Below, piece by piece: positions 43,486-53,900 of a DNA stretch of 64,000 nucleotides. The first letter of the stretch is position 1. Every line of letters starts with the position of its first letter. The DNA comes from Icerya purchasi (taxonomy: Eukaryota > Arthropoda > Insecta > Hemiptera > Monophlebidae), in assembly GCA_039619475.1 (NCBI GenBank), contig CM077115.1, forward strand, positions 495,091,352 through 495,155,351. The letters run 5' to 3'. The position numbers and the translations under genes are program-made. Below the pieces are notes generated by a model. That model saw only the letters and a list, made by a program, of their open reading frames with translations, was not told the origin of the DNA and did no database searches.

Positions 43486-44019
43486 GAAGAAACAACACGA
43501 ATAATTGACAAAATTAAGGATTCGGAAAGTATCGACGATGAGCGACAATAAAGGTAGACTTTTAATTCTATCAGATGTTGATCGAATTTGACTAAAAGTG
43601 TATTCTTTAATCGAAAACTTTTTCCTTAGCTTAAATACAAGTAAGTTGAATATGCGTGTAATTGTTCGAATTACTGATTTATCTGCTAACACATTCTTAC
43701 CGAGCAACCTGAACCGTTAGTTTCAATGGCTTTAGTACGACCACTGTTTACTTGGCGAATTACCGATTTACTGATTAGCTCTCTTACTGATTCAACCATG
43801 TGCGATGTCCTATCGAAATAACTTATTTTGCCCGCTGGTCGATGCATCGGAGGTAATAACAATTAGATTAATTGCTGGTGCTATTCATAAATGCATTTCT
43901 TATCTAGCGCTGTTTCCGCGATAGAAAGAGTTGTGAAAGAAACGGAAATATCGTAACGAGTTTATAATGAAATCAGTTTTTTCCATCTTCCGACAACAAC
44001 GCGGTGTACCGTTTGACCA

Positions 44020-44082
44020 ATGGCCTCGACGATGGTGATTTTCGATTTCCTTCAACTCGTGTCAGCGACCAGCAGCGGGCAG
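44020..44082 (+). CDS. Candidate first coding exon (21 codons) with consensus donor
   Basis: An ATG opens 21 codons (MASTMVIFDFLQLVSATSSG then Q) that end exactly at CAG followed by the donor GTAAGT at 44083-44088. The ATG lies in ACCAATGG, a good eukaryotic start context. The peptide has a modest hydrophobic run and could be an N-terminal leader. No downstream exon with matching phase 0 was found within the next kilobases, and there is no homology support. It is listed as a hypothesis. Confidence 0.25.
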
Positions 44083-45193
44083 GTAAGTCGCTGCTAGCGT
44101 TTTTACTTATGTTTCGAGCGTGCGTCATTTTTCCGGAGCGTGTGGAAATCGAATAAAATAAGAGCTAGTGAATAAAAAATGAATTATCAAAGTGAATAAA
44201 TGACGTGTTTAGTGTCTGCAACGTCTGGTCTCTGCAGACGCGTTTGAGGTCTGCTAAAGACAAGACACGTTCCGCTGATTTATGGAACTTTGAATTCATT
44301 TACAACTTCCACATCATTTGCACCTTTCATTCTCTCGCAATTTCTCCTTCATTCCCGCTGCACACATTGTTCGCTTTTTCGTGTCTTTCTTCTTTTTTAC
44401 GTATCTTATTCTTTGGTTTTCTTTTCGCTTGTTCTTTTTTTTTTTTTGGTTTTTCTTGAGCGGGAGTGGGGGGTTCTATATTCTTAATATCGATTTAATA
44501 AAATACAGGCGAAGAGACTGAGCGAAAGCGTGGCCAGCGGTGCTTAGAATTTATCAGTCCCGAAGAAGCCATTAATATCTGTCTATTGTCTTTCAGCGTA
44601 CACAGGAAAAAGTCTAGAAAACTTCCTGATGCTCGATTTAAGTGCGCCACGCTTTTCCGTGCGACCGGTATAAAAACGCAGTTCAGTACACCGAAAACAT
44701 TTCTAGACTTTTTAATTTTTCCTAGCTGCTTCGCCGGTAAGCGACGGCGATATTTTTTGCTACACCGTCATTCATACATCGTTTCCATTACCAGCTTTCC
44801 AAACATTACCTTTTCTCAGCGAACCGATATCCTTAATGGAAGTTCCCGAAACTGTTTGTTTCCCTGTCTGCTCCTATTCCAGTTTCGGATGCAGATTGAT
44901 TTCCCAGCAAGTTCTATGAATTATTGTGCTGCATTTGAGCGTGCGTTGGCTTGCGTGCACACACACACGTATACATAAACCCGACAGACACATTTAGACC
45001 ACATTCTGATAACAAGCTCTTACAGAGTCCGAACATTTGGCACTCTGGTTTCAGTCACCTCCGGCCGAAGTCAAGATGCTTCCAAGAAAATGAGCCGAAA
45101 AACGTAATTTTTAAAACGCGAACACTTTTCAGCTGGAATATTTTACGATTTCCATTACACAGCTGTTTCCTACTTTATCACTAAAGAATATGC

Positions 45194-45206
45194 GGGGGGG
45201 GGGGGG
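45194..45206 (+). repeat. Poly-G tract of 13
   Basis: G homopolymer in AT-rich sequence. Confidence 0.95.
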
Positions 45207-45935
45207 TATTTGATAAACTTAATTGACACCTCATCGTCGGATAAAAACGAGGAAATAAATTACCGAATGATGGGAATTTGCAGCAATTCGATTGTTCAGT
45301 ATCCGGTATTTATTTATATTTCAGTCATATACGCGCGAGTTTTTATTAAAATTAACAATTTAGTCATTTATCGTCGAAATTAATACTAATGCGTTTTGTG
45401 GATTTTAAAAACATAATCGCTTTCACTATATACCTAAGGGGACTTCACGTGAGCTCGAAATAGGGGCTAGACAAATTTCATCAAATCTCATTTAAACTGA
45501 AAGAGGGATAATTGAAAATCTCACCTCAACTTTAAAAGAATATACATCATTACACAAATAACGAAAAAAAAAAAAATTATTAAATTTTTCATTTAGTCTT
45601 TTTGGAGCGTTCCATTTTGCCGTTGAAAAAATCTCGCGGCTATTGAAAACTTTTATTTCGAGAATAAAACAAAGTAAAAAACAAAAATGAACGTTCAGAG
45701 TTTTTAAAAGAAAAAAAAAAAAATGGTATAGTGCATGAATGGCTATGGAGTGAGTGAAAAATTAGGGAAGTTATTGTCTGTTTTTACTTTTAATTTTATT
45801 AAATTTAGATAGACATTCGTTATAGTGTACCTTAACGTTGCATCATTTTTATCCTCCTTATGAAAAAAAATTCTAGTTTTTTAACAACTGCAGCGTAAAT
45901 CTTACGCGAGGGAGAGAAAGTTCCATCAAATCTCA

Positions 45936-46440
45936 CTAAACCTTACCAAGATGGGGAGGGCAAATTAAAAGAAAAAAATTTCGCTGAATTAATGGATGCT
46001 CTCTAAAAAAAAAGTGAAGGATTATAGATTTCAGCTTGAATAGCGGGGATAGGGGAGTTCCGAACTTCAAGACAAAGACGGAGACAAGTACGCGATCGAG
46101 CTTGAAAAGCAAAGATCTGGAAGAGTTATCATAAATGTAACAGCAATAGTCCAGAATGGAACGGATACACAAGATTTGTAGAACACGAGCAAGATGCACG
46201 GATCATCCCCAATTCATATGTGAAAGGGACTTAAGGTTGAGCCCTTCAAGTGATGACACGTGTATATGGTTAATGTGCTTATCCAAAAATACTCCCAAGT
46301 AACGAAAAGAGTTAGGGATTTGACTACTATTTAAGGAGAGACTAACTATGGAAGGGTCAAAAGGACGAAGAATAAGGACAACGGTAGAGGATCAGAATGT
46401 CCTGTTTCTCTAATAATATAACGGTCGATGATACAAGTCA
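45936..46440 (-). pseudogene. I-like element, minus-strand copy F, RT thumb
   Basis: Minus-strand frames from about 46340 read SSQIPNSFRYLGVFLDKHIN (YLG motif), then VSSLEGLNLKSLSHMNWG, then after a shift VLQILCIRSILDYCCYIYDN and SLLFKLDRVLVSVFVLKFGT. These blocks line up with copy C (KATILSKFDYCSSLYASA, LLFNLDKIHNM). It is truncated at both ends, with no palm, RNase H or 3' end in place. Confidence 0.72.
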
Positions 46441-46444
46441 AAGC

Positions 46445-49400
46445 ATTTTAAGGCGTAATGAAAAAAGTGTGCCAGAAAAAAAGCAGGAACAAGTGAAAAA
46501 TATATAATTTGTAAAATACCATATGGTTGTGTATCTTTAATTATATGGAAATAAAAAGAAAAAGAAATTCTGGAGTTAACAAAACAAAAACACTGTCGGC
46601 ACTAGATCAAACGAAAGTTGTTATAGCTTTGAAAGGAGTTTGCATAGCGGCACAGGTTAGTCGGATAAATCGTAATAATTTAGTTGTTATTTCGGTATTT
46701 TCCGTGGTCTTAATAAGGACACTCTATTCGCGATAATTAAAGATGAAAAAATAATCGAACGCGAAGAAATGCCGAAAAGAGTTTCAGTTACGGATAAAGT
46801 TGAAATAAATAAAATAAGATGTGAGCACAGGTAAATCTGCAGCCAGCACGATGATTTCAAGAGAAATGCTCGGTTTACCTGAGCACTCAGCAATGTGTGG
46901 TCGCCTACCGGAGCTTTTTACAGCTCGCCAACGGCCTTTTACGCGAAAGTGGCTAGGCACGTATTCACATTTCAGCCAAGAACAATTTCGAACTAACCGA
47001 CCCAGAATCATCAGATTATGGCTTTTCCGGTCAACACATACTCCGTTAAAGGACTTTCGGTACTGCCAAAATTTTAAATTTCCTATCGGTTAGTGACTTT
47101 CCTCAAAAGGTATCTGCAAACCTTTTTAGTACCACCGCGCTGGTTCATTACTCCAAGAAATTGCCACCTTCTCAGCGCTAGTATTAACTGCAGCTTTCAA
47201 AATTCCACGTCAAAACTGCTCGCTGATTGAATGAAAATATTCGCAGATAGTTCTGAATCGGATTCAGTCGGTTCTAATACGTTTTTAGGTCGCTCGAATC
47301 ACAAAACTGCTGTCGACTTTGCAATTCAGTCTAATTTAGACTACACTGATTACTCCTTTCGCTTTCTCGCCCATTGAAGTTCAAAGTCGCATTATTGCAA
47401 AGCCATCATCTAGTGTTTCGTCAGTTGTGACGCCATTACTTCTGATACCGTAATTAGTCGACCTGGTCGTGAGGCTGTCCCCGCTTTTCCGTTCCAAACA
47501 ATTCTTCCATTAGGTGACGCTGCTGGTTAAAAACAATGACTTGTTCAACAATTTGAACTTTGCACATCAAATAAGTTTCGTTCCATTCGACCGACTGCAG
47601 AACAGTGGAATATACAGATTGCGCATTGGCCATCATCGAATCTTCCTACTGCTATTCCTAAACGAAATTCCTCGGCCCACTAGCGATGTATATTCCATTC
47701 CGATTTCCACCCAAAACACATCATCTCCAAGAATTTTCCTCTTCAGGCTGCTCTTTTTGATCTTTTTCAGGATAATGAACAAACGCCGTCCATCCGTGCC
47801 ACTGACTAATGTTTTTACAAGGGGGGGGGGGCACTTTAATGTTCCGGAAAAATTCGGTAACAAGACCGTGTCTCTTTAATAATAGAAAATCCTACAAAAA
47901 CAAAAAAGGTGAATTTTCTTTAAATTTGCACGATGTACAGATTTTATCGCTAAATTTATTTTCCACTCTACTTTCCCGCTTCGTCTATATTTTTCAGTGA
48001 GCACACCTATGATTCGGCCCCTTCTTTTTTATGACGCTTACTAAAAACTAGGTTAAAGATAAAATTTAAATTTAAATTACCACCCAAAATTCCGAAGAAA
48101 TAAAGGCATAAAATTTCCATAAATAAAAAAAAAAAACCAATTCGGATTGGAATCTAGACTGGACATTCTTGTTACTGTCTTCCGTTCTTCGTAGGTTTTT
48201 CTCGCTATGTCTCCGTGTATTACATCCATTTATGATCGAACTGCAGTAAATGTGTATAATAGATTTCTTAGAACGTGGCATGTGTTAGCATCTTTAACAT
48301 ACCTTCTTCTTGTTTAATTTTAAAATATGAAATTCACAGAAGGTAATTATTGTACAGGTGGACCAAAAATCCACTATATTCAAAGAAAACTTTCTTTGCA
48401 TGTTTATTTTGATAATTAACAATACATTTTTCTCTCATAACTGCGATTTCGTATGTGACCTCAATTATATCCTTTCGGAATATTCTCCCCTTTTAGCTGA
48501 GAGTTTATATCTTAACTCTGAATTGCTAAAAAATCCCCACCCCCTATCATCTTTCATGCTCTTGCTTTCATGATTTCACGTGCTAGCTTCTTGCTACCGT
48601 TATTTCCTTAGTGACCGACCGAATAATAATTAGGTTTTGAAATTTCTTTACTTCCGTTTGTAATCTTCTAAGTCCGGCGGAGACGTCATAAAAATAAAAA
48701 TAATTTAAAAACGAAAAAAAAACAAATTTTAAATTTTAATATTTTTACACCCACAGTTTTCGAAGGTATCGCCTTAATAAAAAAAAACATAACGTTATAT
48801 AATATTTCGTCTACTTCATTAAAAAAAATTATATTTTTTTTTTTTTTTTTTTTTAACAATAAAATGTGTTCAAAGAAAAAAAATTGCACGTCTTTTACAG
48901 TTCGCTCATTCGTATTTTTAGCGTCGTCTATATTAAAAGAATTCAAAACGTGGTCAGCAAATTTTGCAGGCACGATTTGGACACTTCGTCGTTATTGAAC
49001 ATGTGTCGTGTAATTTCACAAAAATCGAAAGGACGACACTATGAAATAATTTTTTTAGAAATTTACGGCAGATAGCGAACAGTATTAGGATCACATATTT
49101 CTTAAGCTACATACTTCGTTATTAAGACATCTAAGAGGTTGTTAGACTGCTATAAGAAAACCAAAAAAGTTTTTATTCATTAAACTCTAGTTAGAATCTC
49201 CTACAAGATAATTTGTATGCTGAATAATTGGAGACATTCTGGCAAAGCCATTTCACTATAAGGGGTTTATTAATAATAAATAGGATGATATCGTTTATGT
49301 ATATAATTTTAATGATATAAAACTGTAAACTTTTCTCTTACGCGAGAAAACCGTATGTTATATTTGAAAAATATCTTCTGCTTTGAATTACCGTCAGCTT

Positions 49401-50215
49401 CTTTCACATCTAAAACGAGTGCGATAATTCGTCTAAAGCATATGGCGATCACGTCTGATACAGATGGTAGTTTGAGTACATATAAAAATAATTGCCGAGT
49501 CTTCCGTGTTTTAAAGAGGTTTATTGGAATTCATTTTTTTTTGCAGGCGGTTCGCCGACAGAGGCAGTTTCTTGGTAAGAACGTGACTAAAAGAATCGGA
49601 ACTGTCGTACTGTACTGCAAGGAAAAAACTATTCGTTGCTAAAAAAAAATCACGCAAATGGAATAGAAGAAACTGCCAATAACTAGGATATCGATTGGAA
49701 AAAAGAAGATAGGAGGAGTTGATGCTACTGAAATAATATCGCCACAACTAATATTAAGTAGCGTGCACGCTATAGCTGATACTATACTACTAAATAGTTG
49801 AAGCAACATGGTGACCACCAGTCACTATTGTTAAGTGGATCCCATACTGTCTCATAGAGATGAGATGTGTAACCGGAACTTAGTGCCAAGTTCACTCAAT
49901 GTTAATATTGAGTAAACTGCTGGCCAATGCTAAAAAAAAAAAAAGGAAAATTGAAACGCGAAACCAGCTGTCGTAGTCTGGATATAAATGAATTTCAAAT
50001 TTAGAATATTTTATTTTAAAAAATAAATAAATATCGTTAAAAATATTCGGACGAGTAATCTCAATTTCGCAATGTTACAGCGTTTAATTTTTTTCATCAA
50101 ATGAAAATTATCATACGACTGTGCGCTTAGTGACGAGTCCCCTGGTTTCTTCATCAGTTTTTTTTTATTATTATATTTGTAAAAGTTGCAGCCTTCCATC
50201 GGGCGGGAGTTGTAT
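46445..50215. other. Stretch between I-like copy F and the host gene 3' end
   Basis: It holds an 11-G tract (47821-47831), a poly-T run (48835-48854), an A12 tract after GCTGGCCAATGCT (49931-49944) and an exon-like 28-nt segment (49547-49574). No protein motif was recognised in any frame. Confidence 0.4.
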
Positions 50216-50219
50216 CTTT

Positions 50220-50225
50220 TTTATT
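50220..50225 (-). promoter_or_regulatory. Polyadenylation signal AATAAA
   Basis: AATAAA on the minus strand about 130 bp past the stop codon of the secreted-protein gene, the nearest consensus signal. Another AATAAA-like site lies near 50165. A poly-G (minus-strand poly-C) and a TG/AC microsatellite lie between stop and signal. Confidence 0.5.
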
Positions 50226-50352
50226 AAAATATCACGGTTGTGTGTGTGTGTGTGGGGGGGGGGGTCTGTAAACAGGTCTTGTTAAATTTTCATTTTTAAT
50301 ACCGCGAACTGGATAGAGAAAAATGATTCAGTTTTGTTAACGAGTAATGTAA

Positions 50353-50995
50353 TTAGTCTTCTTCGAATCTGAAATTCGAGAAAGGGTATCGAGTGATTTT
50401 GATGTAATGAGGGACAAACTTAATGTCGGCAAAAGTTACTTTACTCGGAATAGCCTTCCGGTCGTCCGGGACATATACCTCGTTGTTACTAGTTGAAGTA
50501 TCGTCATTCAGCGGGAAAACCATAGCCGGCTTATATTTCGATGATTTTCCGACTCGGTTAGGCGCAAAAGTGTATTGAGACGCGACGCCACCATTTGTCG
50601 GTGCTCGGTCGTCGTCAACGGGAAATACAATTCGTTTATTTTCTCTGGTCGGGAAATTGTTGATCTGCAGCTGTTTAATCTCCGATTCCGGAACGATGTC
50701 AACTGGGGAATTAAGGATTCGTTTCGAAATGTAATTTTGGTTGTCCAAGGCGTACTGAATATTCGGCGAATACTGATGCAGCGGAGATGGAAGTTTCCTA
50801 GCCTGGTTGAAAAACTTGAAAAAACCGCCGTTATGATTGTTTAAATAGTTAACCAGTTGATCGGGATTTTTAGGGCAGGTGGGATAAGCGGCTAGACAAG
50901 ATTTATCATCACCTCTGGACGTGTATCCGAGAAGAGCTGCTCGACCGAACGATAGCAGCGGCGAATCGTCAACAAAGTTCAATACGGTAAGTAAC
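50353..50995 (-). CDS. Secreted-protein gene, exon 3 (terminal coding exon)
   Basis: The acceptor TTGTTTTATTTCAG precedes GTTACTTACC. The first base completes a codon begun in exon 2 (AC+G, Thr151), then LLTVLNFVDDSPLLSFG follows. The exon encodes residues 152-364 and stops at 50353-50355. It contains two related segments, RIVFPVDDDRAPTNGGV and AMVFPLNDDTSTSNNEV, about 50 residues apart. Its codon use and GC content are clearly above those of the surrounding introns. There is no frameshift or stop over 213 codons. Confidence 0.87.
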
Positions 50996-53900
50996 CTGAA
51001 ATAAAACAATAATTAAGAAGAACGAATAATGTACGAAAAAAAGTTTCACAATTAATTCTACCGGTTAACACTCAGATTCTAGTGGTTACCTTTGACCTAA
51101 CTGATAATTTGACGTTGATAATTTCATAGATCTAAAAAACACGTTTTATAAATAGTGACTTTAAATAATAGTATATCGAAATTTACTATTGTTTTTGAAA
51201 GTTTTTGCGTTAATTCGATGTTATTATATAGACAAGTAGATAAAATTGTGTAAAATATATCAGAAAATTTGAAACAATAAACCAGATCACTATTATTCAA
51301 TATTACAATGAAGGGGGTTTTATCTTTTATTTAAATTTATTATTTTTTTTTTCGGTCCAATTTTAAGTTGATTTTCAGTCTCGGTTAGAAATTTATTTGC
51401 CGTTTTATTTTAATTTTCGCCTAACTTTAAAGTAGTGTTTAATGCGCTATTTCTCGTTTTTAGGATTCTATTTGCCAGATACAGCGGGTGAAGTTTGGTA
51501 TATCTCGACAGCGTTTTCCAGTTAAATATTACTTTAAGGCGTCACACTGATTATCTGTGAATTAAACTTATAGTCCCGCTTTAAATAAACTCGATAGAGC
51601 CTATATTGCGGTCTTAGTTAACATTCCTAAACTACGGTTTTCTAGTTTAAAACATCTTTCATGTACCTTTCATGATTTGCAAACTAACTCAAATCATTCT
51701 CGACCTACCTCCATTTCGGATAAAATATTTTATTTTTTCAAGGTTAATAGACAAAAGTCCTCGGGGATGTATACGTAAAAACATGCTCCCTATTTTATTA
51801 ACTGAGGAGGATCTCAAATCGACTGTATTTTTTTTTATTTATTTTTTTTTTTTATGTGTGTTACTTCAGAACATTTTTCTAAAAGTGAACACCGATTTTG
51901 ATGATTCTTCTTTTATTTGAAAGGTGGCGCTTCTCGTGTGGTCCCATTTAAATTTCATCAAGATCTGACCGGTAGTTTTTGAGTTTTCCTTAATAATGCT
52001 TGGGGTGTATTATGTGTGGACTTCACTTAGCCTCGTTGTTTTTCGATCAACGATCTGTTGTTGTAATTGATTTTTAACAAAAATTGTAAAATAAAATATT
52101 TTTTTACAAAAAATAAATACCGACTTCAAGATTTATTATAAAAAAAATTAATAAAAATGCACTAAAAAGTAAAAAATAATTATTCCCGATTAGAAAATAT
52201 ATATCAGAGTGATACACCCTTAAAGGTGATATCGTAATTCTTATACAATATTAATAGTTTAATCAGAGTCAGCATCAGATTCATATTATAATAATAATTT
52301 AAAAAATTGCATTAAACGTTCTTTAAATTGTTCCTAGATATTGTAATACGTAATATGAATCCTATTCTAATTAAGGTATTAATGTTCTATAAGAATTACG
52401 ATATCACCTTTAAGATCACTCCGATATATATTTTCTTATCGGGAATAATTATTTTTTACTTTTTAGTGCATTTTTATTCAATTACTTTTTACTTTCTAGT
52501 GCATTTCTATTAAATTTTTATTCAGTTAAACCTTGAAGTCGGTATTTATTTTTTGTAAAAAAACATTTTATTTATCTTTGTACTAAGACTTCCAATATTT
52601 CTTATAATCTCGCAATTTTTGTAATGCCATCATGTCTATAGTTTAAAATTGTTTACGCATTATAAATTCCTAGCTTACAAATTTTAATGCTTACATTTCA
52701 GCATTATTGCGGGACAGGGTTTCTCTCCTAAAGTTCAAGGGGAGCTTTTAATGATGACTTTAATAATATTCCCTGTTCGCTTTTTCCAGTTGATTTTTTT
52801 TTTTTTTACGTAGTTGATTCCTTATCTTTTCCCACAAATTGTATTGAACAGTTAAAAGTAAGAAACTTAAGAAACACTATACAATATTAAATATTCTGGG
52901 ATAAAAATTACATAAACATTCAGCGTTGCTAATGTTTTCGTAATTATCGTAATTGTATCTCATGTAATGATATTACAATATGGTTCGCTTAATTAAGCCC
53001 TTACAGATGCTGTCACCGTCAATTAGCGCGGACGTTAAATTATTATTTTTATTATTAAGATTTTCGAACGAATTTAGATTTCTTTTATGCATTGTTGGAA
53101 ATTTGTAAAATTTTTCGAGACAACTGGTATTGAAAGGACGCGATTTTAAATGGACGCGAAATATTAAATAAAATAATAAATTATTGCATTGCGCGGTATC
53201 ACTATTGTCGGCGGCGAATCGGATGGCTGCAGGATACAGTTGAATTCGTCGCTGTTCAGACAGACTCGGGGTATTGAGTGCAAAAAATCGATTAATTAAT
53301 AATCGATTTTTCTCTTTTCAATATAAATCGATTTGTAAAAAATCAATTTTAGAAAAAATAATCGATTTGTAAAAAATCAATTTTAGAAAAAATAATCGAT
53401 TTGTAAAAAATCAATTTTAGAAAAAATAATCGATTTGTAAAAAATCAATTTTAGAAAAAATAATCGATTTTTGTGGAAAATCAATTTTAGAAAAAATAAT
53501 CGATTTTTGTGGAAAATTCGATTATTTCTATCATTTGAAAAACTGCATACTTTTCTATATAATAATATAATTAAGAGACTAATATTAACCAATCTATTAG
53601 AATAAAAATAAAATAAAACGACAAGTAATAAACAAAACGACAATTTTCTTTTCTACAAAACTAAAAAATAAAAAACAGAATAAATCTCTCTTTAAACTTT
53701 GACTTTAAACAATAAGAAAACTAAAAAGAATTATTGCCGTAAATTTTCAGGTAATTTATATAGTCGATTTATTAAAAATTGATTGTTATTATTAAGAAAA
53801 TCGATTATTAAAAAAAGAATAATCGAATAATATGAAAATCAGTTATTTCTCACATCTCTACCTGGGGCAGCGGAAGAGATACTTTTTTCTTTAGTATTTA

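Larger units (their letters stand above)
43490..45925. other. Stretch without firm genes; one candidate first exon
   Basis: It contains the exon-like segment 44020-44082, a 13-G tract at 45194-45206 and T runs near 44430. No protein family pattern was recognised. Confidence 0.45.
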
